Position numbers and translations under genes: made by a program. Positions 9,937 through 22,193 of a stretch of DNA of 64,000 nt are shown piece by piece; the first letter of the stretch is position 1, and every line of letters begins with the position of its first letter. The notes under the pieces were generated by a model. The model made no database searches. It saw nothing but the letters and a program-made list of their open reading frames with translations, and had not been told where the DNA came from. Where the stretch lies: contig LNFK01000065.1 of assembly GCA_001464315.1 (NCBI GenBank), forward strand, positions 1 to 64,000, written 5' to 3'. Source of the stretch: Sphingomonadales bacterium Ga0077559. GTDB lineage: Bacteria > Pseudomonadota > Alphaproteobacteria > Sphingomonadales > Sphingomonadaceae.

Positions 9937-10970
9937 GTTCTCAATCGCCAGCCAAGCGTTTCACCAGCGTGGAAGGGTACTATTGGGGTTCCGTCCAGAT
10001 CCAGCGTTTCGGGGACAGGCGTTGGCGCTCGTTCTAGCGTAACCATGCTTTCATTGAGTGGAAGGCCATAAAAGTGCGGACCATGTACGGACGCGAAGCC
10101 TTCGAATTTATCGAGCGCATTTTCCTCATCAAAGACCGCGATGTAACTTTCCAGCGCATAAGGTGCGTTGAAAATGCCGGCGCATCCGCAGGCGCTTTCT
10201 TTGGCCGATTTTGCGTGCGGCGCGCTGTCGGTGCCAAGGAAATATTTAGGGCTACCAGAGATCGCCGCCTTGCGGAGCGCAAGCCGGTGCATTTCGCGCT
10301 TGGCGACGGGTAGGCAGTAAGCATGCGGACGGATGCCGCCTGCAAACATTGCGTTACGGTTGATATGCAGATGCTGCGGCGTGATCGTTGCGCCAACATT
10401 TGGGCCGGTCGCGTCAACAAATGCGACTGCATCGGCGGTGGTGATATGCTCGAATACGATTCTGAGTTCGGGCAGATCGCGAACGAGACCGGACAAGGTG
10501 CGCTCAATAAATACAGCCTCGCGGTCGAAGATATCAACGGCATGGTCGGTAACTTCGCCGTGGATCAGCAGAGGCATTCCGACCTGCGCCATGCGCTCCA
10601 GTGCGGGCATGATGGCGGCGACATCGGTCACGCCGTGCGCGCTGCCGGTAGTGGCATGCGCAGGGTAGAGCTTGGCGGCGGTGAACACGCCCTCGGCAAA
10701 TCCGCGCGCGAGTTCTTTGCCGTCGGCGCTGTCGGTTAGATAGGCTGTCATCAGCGGCGTAAAATCAATGCCTTCCGGCACTGCCGCCAAAATCCGGTCG
10801 CGATAGGCGGCACAGGCCTCGACACTGGTTACCGGCGGCGACAGATTTGGCATCACAATGGCGCGGGCAAACTGGCGCGCAGTATGAGGCACAACGCCGC
10901 GCAGCATATCGCCGTCGCGCAAGTGGACGTGCCAGTCATCGGGCCGGCGGATCGTGAGTGTATCGGTCAT
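9933..10970 (-). CDS. pyrC: dihydroorotase (homodimeric, class II)
   Basis: [36 protein letters not shown]...; [15 protein letters not shown]. Confidence 0.96.
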   Translation of the reverse strand: MTDTLTIRRPDDWHVHLRDGDMLRGVVPHTARQFARAIVMPNLSPPVTSVEACAAYRDRILAAVPEGIDFTPLMTAYLTDSADGKELARGFAEGVFTAAKLYPAHATTGSAHGVTDVAAIMPALERMAQVGMPLLIHGEVTDHAVDIFDREAVFIERTLSGLVRDLPELRIVFEHITTADAVAFVDATGPNVGATITPQHLHINRNAMFAGGIRPHAYCLPVAKREMHRLALRKAAISGSPKYFLGTDSAPHAKSAKESACGCAGIFNAPYALESYIAVFDEENALDKFEGFASVHGPHFYGLPLNESMVTLERAPTPVPETLDLDGTPIVPFHAGETLGWRLRT

Positions 10971-11008
10971 GCCTTCCCTTTAGGCGAAGCAAACCCTATC
11001 TGTCACCT

Positions 11009-11749
11009 ATGCCAAATCCCCGCCTCTTCGACCGAGCCGTCATCCGCCTGTCCCCGACCGAAGAAGGCGAGGACGTATGCGGATTTTTGCAAGGGCTGGT
11101 AACGCAGGATACGTCTGGTGAATTGCCTTTATGGGCTGGTTTGCTGAGCCCGCAGGGGAAAGCGTTGTTCGATTTTTTCCTGTGGGCCGACGCTTCGACA
11201 GGCACAGGGCGAAAGGATGTACTGATCGATTGCGAAGCCGGGCAGGCCGAAGCGCTGATACGGCGGTTGTCGATGTACCGTTTGCGGCGCAAAATTTCGA
11301 TTGTGGCGGATGATGCTTTGGGCGTGTTTTGGTCGAAGGAGGAAACCGGCGATCCACGCCACGCTAAACTGGGCCGCCGCTGGTTAGCCTCAATTTCATC
11401 CGATGACGGAGATGTTAGCGCCGCCTACCGCACGCATCGTTTATCGCTCGGCATCACTGAAGGCATTGCCGAACTTGGCAGCGACCAGACTTTATGGCTC
11501 GAGGCCAACGCAGCCGAGCTGAGCGGCGTATCGTTCACCAAAGGCTGCTATGTCGGCCAGGAAAACACCGCGCGAATGAACTGGCGGCAAAAGGTCAACC
11601 GGCGACTGGTGGTGGTGCCGTTGGCCGACGCCGACCCAAAACGCCAGCGAATGGCCTATCCCGATCTTGGCCTGTCGGTCGAATTGCGTCGAGTGGAAGA
11701 TATTGCGAATCTCGCCCTACCCGAATGGCAACGCGCCGCGATCAGCTAG
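11009..11749 (+). CDS. ygfZ: YgfZ/GcvT-domain folate-binding protein
   Basis: GLVTQDTSGELPLWAGLLSPQGKALFDFFLW; signature KGCYVGQENTARM. Confidence 0.93.
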   Translation: MPNPRLFDRAVIRLSPTEEGEDVCGFLQGLVTQDTSGELPLWAGLLSPQGKALFDFFLWADASTGTGRKDVLIDCEAGQAEALIRRLSMYRLRRKISIVADDALGVFWSKEETGDPRHAKLGRRWLASISSDDGDVSAAYRTHRLSLGITEGIAELGSDQTLWLEANAAELSGVSFTKGCYVGQENTARMNWRQKVNRRLVVVPLADADPKRQRMAYPDLGLSVELRRVEDIANLALPEWQRAAIS

Positions 11750-12126
11750 TCGAGCAATTCAAGCCTGACTCGCGCCGTCCCGCTGCGGTGCATCCCGATC
11801 TCGCGGGCGGCGGCATGGCTGATGTCGATAACCCGGCTTTTGCCCCACGGACCTCGGTCATTGACGCGAACCACGACCTCTTTGCCATTTGCAAGATTGG
11901 TGACCACAACGCGGCTATGAAATGCCAATGTGCGGTGTGCTGCGGTCAACGAACCGGGATCAAATCGCTCCCCACTCGCAGTTCGATTGCCTGCAAGTTC
12001 GGAACCATAATAGCTGGCCATGCCTTCACCGATATGGCTTCGGCTATCGCCGGCTTGGGCCAATACGGGAGCCGCCAGAAGCGCGAGCACCGGCAAACGA
12101 CTCAATTTATGTTTAGACCCCGCCAT
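11746..12126 (-). CDS. rlpA: septal ring lytic transglycosylase RlpA family protein
   Basis: GMASYYGSELAGNRTASGERFDPGSLTAAHRTLAFHSRVVVTNLANGKEVVVRVNDRGPW (double-psi beta-barrel). Confidence 0.93.
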   Translation of the reverse strand: MAGSKHKLSRLPVLALLAAPVLAQAGDSRSHIGEGMASYYGSELAGNRTASGERFDPGSLTAAHRTLAFHSRVVVTNLANGKEVVVRVNDRGPWGKSRVIDISHAAAREIGMHRSGTARVRLELLD

Positions 12127-12206
12127 AAAGTTTCCGTGGGAGAATATATCTCTGACTGCAATATGGCTGGCGACACTCCGCTTCGCGTGCGCGCCAAACC
12201 GATGCG

Positions 12207-14930
<2,724 letters not shown>

Positions 14931-14974
14931 CTAAGCCGAAAATAATATAAAAATAATGAGGACGAGAATTAGAG

Positions 14975-16534
14975 ATGGATGTTGTTGCCGAACTGGAAAA
15001 ATTCTTTGGCGATTTTGGCGCGGTGATTGGCGCTTGGGGAGTCGAAAAGCCCGACGAAGCGGCGCTGGCTGACAGCAATGCGGTGCTGACTTGGGCCGAG
15101 TTGTCCGCGCTGACGGCGCGGATCGCGGCGCAACTTCAGCGCGACGGACTAGCGCATGGCCAGGCGGTTGCGATCCTAGGTACAACCAACATCCAATATG
15201 CTTTGGTCTATCTGGCAGCGGTGCGTGCGGGCGGTTGCTCTGCTCCGCTCACGACTTCGGCCGCTCCCGGACAATTGACCGCGATGCTCAAGGACTCAGG
15301 CGCGATGCATCTGTTTGTTGATGCCGCAAAGCTCGCGGATCTCGCTGGACATGATTTGGGCAGCGTGAAAATCGTGGTGTTGGATGGCGGCCATGACGAA
15401 CATCCCGGCCTCAACGATTGGATCGCAGAGGAGGGGGCGACTTTTACCGCGACCCCGCCCGCCGAGACCGATCCGTTCAACATCATCTATTCCAGCGGAA
15501 CGACTGGTACGCCAAAAGGCATCGTCCACTCGCACCAGATGCGCTGGCACCAGATGGCGGGGGGCTTCAAATCGATTTACACCCGTGACACGCGGTCGCT
15601 GGTCTCCACGCCGCTCTATTCCAATACAACGCTCGCGGTGTTCTTGCCGACGATGTGTCACGGCGGTTTTGCGCGGATGATGGAGAAGTTCGATGTCACC
15701 GGCTATCTCGAACAGGCGCAAGCTGACCGGATAACGCATACGATGCTGGTTCCAGTGCAATATCAGCGGTTGATGGCGCATGACGGTTTCGAGAGTTACA
15801 ATCTTTCGAATTATATCGTGAAATTCTGCACAAGCGCGCCATTTCCGGCCGAATTGAAAGCCGATGTTGTGAAGCGCTGGCCCGGCGGGCTGGTCGAGAT
15901 TTACGGGATGACCGAGGGTGGCGTGGTCTGCATGTTGCAGGCGCACAATTTCCCCGACAAGTTGCACACCGTTGGGCAACCGGTGACGGGGCATGAGCTG
16001 ATCGTGCTGGACGAAGACGACAACCGACTGCCGCCGGGTTCCAAGGGGATTCTTACAGGGCGATCTCCGACAATGATGTCGGGCTATAAAAACCAACCGG
16101 AAAAAACCCGAGAGATGGAATGGCGTGATGAAGAGGGGAATATCTGGCTGAAAACCGGCGATATCGGAATTGTCGATGAGGACGGATTTGTTTCGATTGT
16201 CGGCCGTGCCAAGGACTTGATCATTTCAGGCGGGTTCAACATTTATCCCAAAGATCTGGAGGAATTGCTTGAAGAGCAGCCCGAGGTTGCTGAAGCTGCG
16301 GTCGTCGGCATCCCTTCGCAGGCTTGGGGTGAAACGCCCGTTGGTTTCGTACGGCTAGCCGATGGAGCGGAAGTCTCACCCGACGAAGTGCTCCAGCGGG
16401 TCAATGCCCAACTCGGAAAAACCCAGCGTATTTCAGTGCTCTATTCAATCGAAGAAATGCCCCGCAGCCATATCGGCAAACTGCTTAAAACCGAATTGCG
16501 GGAAATGGCTGCTGCAAAGGATCAACCTGCATGA
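14975..16534 (+). CDS. class I adenylate-forming enzyme (acyl-CoA synthetase)
   Basis: IIYSSGTTGTPKGIVHSH, WLKTGDIGIVDEDGFVSIVGRAKDLIISGGFNIYPKDLEE. Confidence 0.94.
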   Translation: MDVVAELEKFFGDFGAVIGAWGVEKPDEAALADSNAVLTWAELSALTARIAAQLQRDGLAHGQAVAILGTTNIQYALVYLAAVRAGGCSAPLTTSAAPGQLTAMLKDSGAMHLFVDAAKLADLAGHDLGSVKIVVLDGGHDEHPGLNDWIAEEGATFTATPPAETDPFNIIYSSGTTGTPKGIVHSHQMRWHQMAGGFKSIYTRDTRSLVSTPLYSNTTLAVFLPTMCHGGFARMMEKFDVTGYLEQAQADRITHTMLVPVQYQRLMAHDGFESYNLSNYIVKFCTSAPFPAELKADVVKRWPGGLVEIYGMTEGGVVCMLQAHNFPDKLHTVGQPVTGHELIVLDEDDNRLPPGSKGILTGRSPTMMSGYKNQPEKTREMEWRDEEGNIWLKTGDIGIVDEDGFVSIVGRAKDLIISGGFNIYPKDLEELLEEQPEVAEAAVVGIPSQAWGETPVGFVRLADGAEVSPDEVLQRVNAQLGKTQRISVLYSIEEMPRSHIGKLLKTELREMAAAKDQPA

Positions 16535-17025
16535 CCCCGAAACCGGGCCCCGAACTCGACGTTGTCATTTCGGTTCTCCAAACCGCGCTGACGCCGGCAT
16601 TTCTGCTGGTCGCCGTGGGCAGCCTGCTCAATGTACTGACTGGACGTTTGTCGCGCATCGTCGACCGTTCGCGCGATCTGCAGCGACAGCATGCCGAAAC
16701 AGAAGGAGCAGCGCATGACCGCGTTGTTGCCGAATTGCGGATTATCGAGCGGCGTATGCGCGTGGTCGGATCTTCGATATTGTTTGCGGTATTGTCAGCG
16801 ATTGCTGTGTGCATCATGATTGCATTGTTGTTCCTTATGGGACTGTCTGAATATTCGGCGCCGTGGGTCGCAGTTGCGGTGTTTATGCTGGCGCTTTTGT
16901 TATTGGCCACGTGCCTGTTACAATTTGTTCGCGAAATCCGGCTGGCAACTTATGCCATTTACGTGCCGGAGGAGTATCTGGAGCTGCCGGAAAAGCCAAA
17001 ATTACAGCGGCGCCGAGTTAGCTAA
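16531..17025 (+). CDS. DUF2721 family membrane protein
   Basis: VLQTALTPAFLLVAVGSLLNVLTGRLSRIVDRSRDLQ; ATGA overlap with the preceding gene. Confidence 0.85.
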   Translation: MTPKPGPELDVVISVLQTALTPAFLLVAVGSLLNVLTGRLSRIVDRSRDLQRQHAETEGAAHDRVVAELRIIERRMRVVGSSILFAVLSAIAVCIMIALLFLMGLSEYSAPWVAVAVFMLALLLLATCLLQFVREIRLATYAIYVPEEYLELPEKPKLQRRRVS

Positions 17026-17531
17026 CCGTCTTTCCGACCAAGTTTTTCAACGCGCGCCATAACTTCACCCCGGATCGCCGGCGTGACAAATTTGCCAATT
17101 TCGCCGCCATAAAGTGCGATTTCTTTCACCAGCCGCGATGCGATTGGCTGCAACGAAACGTCCGCCATCAAGAACACGGTTTCGACGCGGTTGTTGAGCT
17201 GGCGGTTCATGCCGGTGAGCTGATACTCATATTCAAAGTCTGTGACACCGCGAATGCCGCGAATGACAGTGGTAGCGCCAAGCGATTCAGCAAAGTCCAT
17301 CAGCAACGAGTTGAACCCGACGACGCGGATTTTTGCATCGCCGATCGCAGCGACCTCGCGTACGACCATGGCGATCCGCTCATTATCATCGAACATCGGA
17401 GATTTGGCAGCGTTGGTGGTAACGCCGATAACAAGCTCGTCCACCAACTGCGCGCCGCGCCGGATAATATCCATATGGCCGAGCGTGATGGGATCGAACG
17501 TACCAGGATAAACGCCGATGCGGTGGCCCAT
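17022..17531 (-). CDS. coaD: pantetheine-phosphate adenylyltransferase
   Basis: GVYPGTFDPITLGHMDIIRRGAQLVDELVIGV; TTVIRGIRGVTDFEYEYQLTGMNR. Confidence 0.97.
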   Translation of the reverse strand: MGHRIGVYPGTFDPITLGHMDIIRRGAQLVDELVIGVTTNAAKSPMFDDNERIAMVVREVAAIGDAKIRVVGFNSLLMDFAESLGATTVIRGIRGVTDFEYEYQLTGMNRQLNNRVETVFLMADVSLQPIASRLVKEIALYGGEIGKFVTPAIRGEVMARVEKLGRKDG

Positions 17532-18433
17532 TAGCGGTCCCTTTCGGTGATATAATTTGCGATTGCACGTAGCAGGTCAGCTTCCGAGCCGTAGCTGTTC
17601 AAATGGTCATTAGCTTGGCTCACGAGCATTTCTGCCTGCTGCTTGGCACGGTCCAGGCCCATCAGTGATACAAAGGTGCCCTTGCCAGCCTCGGCATCTT
17701 TTTGCAGTGCCTTACCCGCCAGATCAGGGTCGCCCTCAACATCCAATATGTCGTCGGCAATCTGGAAGGCGAGGCCGATGTCGCGTGCGTAGCCGCGTAA
17801 ATGCGCGCGGCCATCGGGCGGAATGTGACCGAGAATCGCGCCCATTTCGACGCTCGCGGCTATCAATGCGCCGGTTTTAAGCGCCTGAAGACGCGTAACC
17901 GTCGGAAGGTCAAATTTCGATTTCTCGGCTTCCAGATCCATCATCTGGCCGCCAGCCATGCCGTCGGGACCGCTAGCGAGCGCCAGCGTTGCAATCAGTT
18001 CGCTGCGGATAAACGGGTCGGTGTGTGTCCGCGAACTTGCTAATATTTCGAAAGCCAGCGCATGCAGCGAATCGCCTGCGAGCACAGCTGTAGCCTCGCC
18101 AAAAGCGAGGTGAACGGTCGGTTTTCCGCGCCGCATGTCGTCATCGTCCATGCACGGCAAATCGTCATGGATCAGCGAGTATACATGGATTGCCTCAACC
18201 GCCGTGCCGACACGCAGTGCGACATCGCGGTCGACGTGGAATAGCGAGGCGGTTGCTGTAACAAGCAAGGGCCGCAATCTTTTGCCCCCACCGATCGCCG
18301 CATGGCGCATCGCCGCATAGAGCGGGTCGCGCGTGTCGCCGGGCAGCGCCAGTAACTGGTCGAATTCGGAGTCGACGTCAGCTGCAATTTGGTTGAGCGC
18401 ATCATCTAGCGACAAAAGGGCGGCATCCGTCAT
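17531..18433 (-). CDS. ispA: polyprenyl synthetase (farnesyl/geranyl diphosphate synthase)
   Basis: GGGKRLRPLLV; IHDDLPCMDDDDMRRGKPTVH; FQIADDILDVEGD. Confidence 0.93.
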   Translation of the reverse strand: MTDAALLSLDDALNQIAADVDSEFDQLLALPGDTRDPLYAAMRHAAIGGGKRLRPLLVTATASLFHVDRDVALRVGTAVEAIHVYSLIHDDLPCMDDDDMRRGKPTVHLAFGEATAVLAGDSLHALAFEILASSRTHTDPFIRSELIATLALASGPDGMAGGQMMDLEAEKSKFDLPTVTRLQALKTGALIAASVEMGAILGHIPPDGRAHLRGYARDIGLAFQIADDILDVEGDPDLAGKALQKDAEAGKGTFVSLMGLDRAKQQAEMLVSQANDHLNSYGSEADLLRAIANYITERDR

Positions 18434-18439
18434 CTGACG

Positions 18440-18679
18440 TCATCCCGCATCGAACGGCGTGGTGCCACCAGGTGCGCCATCGGGACCGAGCGTAATGGCC
18501 TCGATCCGAGCCTTGGCCGCGTCTAGCCGCTGCTGGCACAAGGAACGCAATTGGTTGCCGCGTTCGTACAAAGCAATGGATTCGTCGAGCGGTGCTTCCC
18601 CGCTTTCAAGTTTATGGACAATATCCTCAAGCGCGCGGAGCGCTTGTTCAAAATTCATTTCGGCTACTTCTTGCGTCAT
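18440..18679 (-). CDS. xseB: exodeoxyribonuclease VII small subunit
   Basis: MNFEQALRALEDIVHKLESGEAPLDESIALYERGNQLRSLCQQRLDAAKARIE, within the longer ORF 18440..19033. Confidence 0.94.
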   Translation of the reverse strand: MTQEVAEMNFEQALRALEDIVHKLESGEAPLDESIALYERGNQLRSLCQQRLDAAKARIEAITLGPDGAPGGTTPFDAG

Positions 18680-18797
18680 AAAGCTGCAATGCCGTCGCGT
18701 AGCTTTCGGGTCAAGCGTTTCACCATTTACAAATTTTGGGCTGGTTCGGCGTGATTTTACTTTCAAACGCAACATTGCTGCTGCAAACAAAGAGCCT

Positions 18798-19220
18798 ATG
18801 AAAAAAACTCTCCTCATTCTCGCCCCGTTGTCGATGCTCGCGTTAGCCGCATGCAACAAGTCCGAAACCCCTGTAGAAGGTGAAGCCGGCGCCGATACTG
18901 CTGCAACCGCCGCGCCAATCGAAATGCCGCCTGCGATAACCGCCAGCGGAACATATCGCTGCGCTGACAACACCATTCTGTACGTCGATTTCCTCGGCAA
19001 GAACGAGGCCGCCGATATTCGCGTGGGCGACAAGGCTGCGACCGCAGTACGTGTGACCGCGCCTGTTGCTGAAGAGCCTGCTGCGGGAACTGCTCCTGCC
19101 GCCGAAGCTGCACCGGCTGGCCCATTGAAGTCTGCTGACGGCGAAAGTTCGCTCTCGGGCAGCGGCGCTCAGATCAATGTAAAACTCGCCGGAAAAGGCG
19201 CGCAGACCTGCAAGAGCTGA
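18798..19220 (+). CDS. lipoprotein with MliC-like C-terminal domain
   Basis: MKKTLLILAPLSMLALAACNKSE lipobox; GTYRCADNTILYVDFLGKNEAADIRVG...; A/P/E-rich linkers. Confidence 0.7.
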   Translation: MKKTLLILAPLSMLALAACNKSETPVEGEAGADTAATAAPIEMPPAITASGTYRCADNTILYVDFLGKNEAADIRVGDKAATAVRVTAPVAEEPAAGTAPAAEAAPAGPLKSADGESSLSGSGAQINVKLAGKGAQTCKS

Positions 19221-19241
19221 GCCGGATTTTCTGAAACAACC

Positions 19242-19268
19242 AAGGGGGTCGGATTTTCCGGCCCCTTT
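19242..19268 (+). terminator. intrinsic terminator of the lipoprotein gene
   Basis: AAGGGGGTCGGA-TTT-TCCGGCCCCTTTTT hairpin with one bulge plus T-tract. Confidence 0.75.
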
Positions 19269-19271
19269 TTG

Positions 19272-20147
19272 TTACACCGCTGACTTCAACAACCAGTCAT
19301 GGAAAATCTTGACGGCACGCTGCTTGAGCGCGCGTGGGCGGCAAACGAACCAGTAGCTGTACGGGCTTTCGACCTCGATATCGAACAACCGCGTCAGGCG
19401 CGGGTCGCGCGCATCTGAGAAATGGCTGCCATGCATGATAGCCACACCAAGGCCGTTTGCAGCAGCCTCCAGCATCAACGGCCCGCTGTCGATATGGTCG
19501 ATAGCGGCGGGTTTGAGGCGCGGATGGCCAATTGCCTCGCGCCACGCGTCGAAAATCATCGGCATGTCGCTATGCACCATGACTGTGTGCTTCGAAAGGT
19601 CCTCGGGCGTTTTGATCGCCTGTTCCTTCGCCCATTGCTCTGATGCAATGGCATGGACGACATTGCTATCGAGCCGCACGCTATACAGCTTTGGGTCGAC
19701 CTCGGCGGCGATGATGATTGCCGCGTCGACGACATCGCCAAGTAGGTTTTCGGCATGGCCTGATGTATCGACATCGATATGGAGCTTCGGGAATGCTTTA
19801 CGCAATTCGGGCAGGCGCGGGATAAGCCGCTGAGTCCCGAACAGCGGCAACACGCCCAGCCGCAAACGATATTCGCCGCCGCGTCCGGCGAGTTCTTCGA
19901 CAGCCTCGGCCATTGCGTCCATTGCGGGCTCGACAGCGGCCAACAATTGTTCGCCATCGGCGTTAATGACCATCGCCTGCGCGCGGCGGTCGAACAACGA
20001 TTTGCCGATAAAATCCTCAAGCGCTTTAATCCGGCGGCTCAACGCAGGCGGTGACAACGCCAACTCGCTGGCGGCGGCCTTGGCCGAGCCAAGTTTTGCC
20101 ACGCGCAAAAAGGCTTCTAAAGATCGTAATGGCGGTAATCGCCGCAT
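19272..20147 (-). CDS. LysR-family transcriptional regulator
   Basis: MRRLPPLRSLEAFLRVAKLGSAKAAASELALSPPALSRRIKALEDFIGKSLFDRR. Confidence 0.92.
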   Translation of the reverse strand: MRRLPPLRSLEAFLRVAKLGSAKAAASELALSPPALSRRIKALEDFIGKSLFDRRAQAMVINADGEQLLAAVEPAMDAMAEAVEELAGRGGEYRLRLGVLPLFGTQRLIPRLPELRKAFPKLHIDVDTSGHAENLLGDVVDAAIIIAAEVDPKLYSVRLDSNVVHAIASEQWAKEQAIKTPEDLSKHTVMVHSDMPMIFDAWREAIGHPRLKPAAIDHIDSGPLMLEAAANGLGVAIMHGSHFSDARDPRLTRLFDIEVESPYSYWFVCRPRALKQRAVKIFHDWLLKSAV

Positions 20148-20241
20148 GACTGTCTCCTGGGATTTTGTCGCGCTGCAACAAAAGTTGATTGATTCCACGA
20201 TCGTCGGAACGCCGCAGTATTCATTGTGAAACCTATATGAC

Positions 20242-20264
20242 AGAGTTGCATATTATGCAACTCT
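20242..20264. promoter_or_regulatory. perfect 23-nt palindrome, putative operator
   Basis: AGAGTTGCATA-T-TATGCAACTCT, 11-bp arms, upstream of the LysR gene and of the putative sRNA. Confidence 0.6.
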
Positions 20265-20316
20265 AATTGTGTTGTTCGCACTTGCACAATAGTCGATTTC
20301 CTCGCATTAAGGTCAG

Positions 20317-20378
20317 GCCTTATAGGCATCCTCTCCTAAAGACTTTTTCAGGGTCGACTTCGGTCGGCCCTTTTTTTT
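20317..20378 (+). ncRNA. putative small RNA ending in an intrinsic terminator
   Basis: No supported + strand ORF; possible -35 TTGCAC (20282-20287), 17-nt spacer, weak -10; ends in the terminator at 20351-20378. The start is inferred. Confidence 0.4.
20351..20378 (+). terminator. strong intrinsic terminator with UUCG tetraloop
   Basis: GGGTCGAC-TTCG-GTCGGCCC followed by TTTTTTTT (one G-U pair). Confidence 0.85.
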
Positions 20379-20440
20379 GCTTAGTGGCGTTTGCCGGGCG
20401 AAGGAATATGTTGAAAAGGCTGTAGTGACCGCGCCGTGGC

Positions 20441-21742
20441 TCAGTCCGACAATATTAATGCTTTCCGGCCCCAGATGATCAGGAAAAGCAGCGCAGCACC
20501 CGTTAATGCAAAGGTCGCCGGTTCCCACCAATTGAATAGCGCAACGCCGACGGCAGGTGCAAAAATATAGGCGGCTCCGTTTATCGAGGCGATTTTACCA
20601 GCAACATCGCCTTGTTCGTGCCGCTTGACTGCAAGCGAAGCCCCAGCCGTAAAGCCAGGACGGAAAAGGCCAAAGCCAAGCGACGCAATCGCAAAGCCTG
20701 TGCTGATCCCGTAAAAATCATGGCTGACGCCGGTAAGAAGTACGCCGATGAGTGCGAGAATCGAACCCAGCAACACCGAACTGCGCGCGGCGAGCGACAG
20801 CATCGGAATCAAGCCCCATTGCGCGAGCAACGTCGCCATCGCGCCGATCAGCATCACCGATCCGCTCGCCTGCACCGCCTCGAGCGGATCATCTTGCAAC
20901 CCCAGGCGGTCGCGGACGAGGAAGCCGACGACGCCCAGCAATATCGCCTGCGCGTGGCCGCCGATCAAACCGGCGACCAACCATGCAACCATCCGGTCGT
21001 CGCGCCATTTCAAACGGACTTCGCTTACCTGCTGCACGCTGCCCAGTGCCTCGCCTTCAACTTCCTCCGCATCAGGTGAGTTCATCGAGGCCGAGTTCGG
21101 ATAGGCCGCCACTGCGCCGCGCGCCGCAAAACGCGGCGTATCGTTCGGTAACATGATGTAGAGGGCGATCAGCACTCCAACCCCAAAGGCGGCAAACATG
21201 ACGAGCGGGCCAGCCAAGCCGAATGGCGGGAACAGGAAGTAATGCGCGGTGGCAGGGCCAATGACCGTTCCGACGCCGAATGACGATGCCAGCATTGAAA
21301 GCGCCTTGGTGCGTTCGGCGCGCTCGGTGCGGGCGGCGACATAGGCCTGCACTGCGGGCGGCGCGGCTGAACCAAAGCCGCCGTAAAGGCTTCGAAAAAT
21401 TGCGAACAGGATGAAAGTCGTGATAGGGCCAATCAAGCCAGCAAGGCCAAACCAAAGCACCATTCCGCACAGGCCCATTGATGCGATAAAACCGATTACG
21501 CCGACACTCATCAACTGCTTGCGGCCTCGCCGATCGGACATTCTTGCCCACTTGGGCGCTGTGATAACCCAGAGCAACGCTGACCAGCTGAAGGCGAGGC
21601 TCACCCAGACATCGGGCATGTCCAACTGGCTTGCAATGGCGGGCAGAGCGGATTGCATCGCGGTGTTGCCAGCGGCGGCCACCAGCATGACGAGGAACAA
21701 GACGACGACGCGGCCATTGGGAATTGCGGGAACCGCGCTCAT
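20441..21742 (-). CDS. MFS transporter
   Basis: Twelve-helix hydrophobic pattern; ITAPKWARMSDRRGRKQLMSVGVIGF between early helices. Confidence 0.9.
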   Translation of the reverse strand: MSAVPAIPNGRVVVLFLVMLVAAAGNTAMQSALPAIASQLDMPDVWVSLAFSWSALLWVITAPKWARMSDRRGRKQLMSVGVIGFIASMGLCGMVLWFGLAGLIGPITTFILFAIFRSLYGGFGSAAPPAVQAYVAARTERAERTKALSMLASSFGVGTVIGPATAHYFLFPPFGLAGPLVMFAAFGVGVLIALYIMLPNDTPRFAARGAVAAYPNSASMNSPDAEEVEGEALGSVQQVSEVRLKWRDDRMVAWLVAGLIGGHAQAILLGVVGFLVRDRLGLQDDPLEAVQASGSVMLIGAMATLLAQWGLIPMLSLAARSSVLLGSILALIGVLLTGVSHDFYGISTGFAIASLGFGLFRPGFTAGASLAVKRHEQGDVAGKIASINGAAYIFAPAVGVALFNWWEPATFALTGAALLFLIIWGRKALILSD

Positions 21743-22062
21743 GATTTTTGCCAGTCATAGCTGCGGATGACTTCGGCGACATGTAGGCTATACTCGCTAT
21801 ACCAGCGGCCGCGACCGGCGTTGCGGACGGCGGCATGATCGCGATGGTCGCGCCATGCCTTCGCTGCCGCTTCATTGATCCAATAGCTGACGGTTATCCC
21901 GAGTCCGCCTGTTCCACGTACCGAGTCAATCGCAATATAGCCTGGCTGCGCTGCGGCGAGCATGTCCATGTCATGTGCCGCTCGGTCATATCCCTCTGGG
22001 TCGCTACCCGTGCGCTGTGCGACGAATATGACGGATATTGTGCCGGACGGAAGCGTTGCCAT
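21739..22062 (-). CDS. antibiotic biosynthesis monooxygenase (ABM)-fold protein
   Basis: TISVIFVAQRTGSDPEGYDRAAHDMDMLAAAQPGYIAIDSVRGTGGLGITVSYWINEAAAKAWRDHRDHAAVRNAGRGRWYSEYSLHVAEV. Confidence 0.85.
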   Translation of the reverse strand: MATLPSGTISVIFVAQRTGSDPEGYDRAAHDMDMLAAAQPGYIAIDSVRGTGGLGITVSYWINEAAAKAWRDHRDHAAVRNAGRGRWYSEYSLHVAEVIRSYDWQKS

Positions 22063-22193
22063 TTCAGCGGCATAGGACTGATTAACGCAAAAGTGCAACC
22101 CGGCCTTTGCAGATACTTGCTTAATCCGGTTGCAAAAAGTGCGCCGATTTGCGAGTGCACGCGCTGTTCAAAAAAATGTCGCGGAATTGTCAT

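Noticed and set aside
15296-16096. 266-aa ORF on the - strand
   Set aside because: Antisense shadow of the adenylate-forming enzyme gene.
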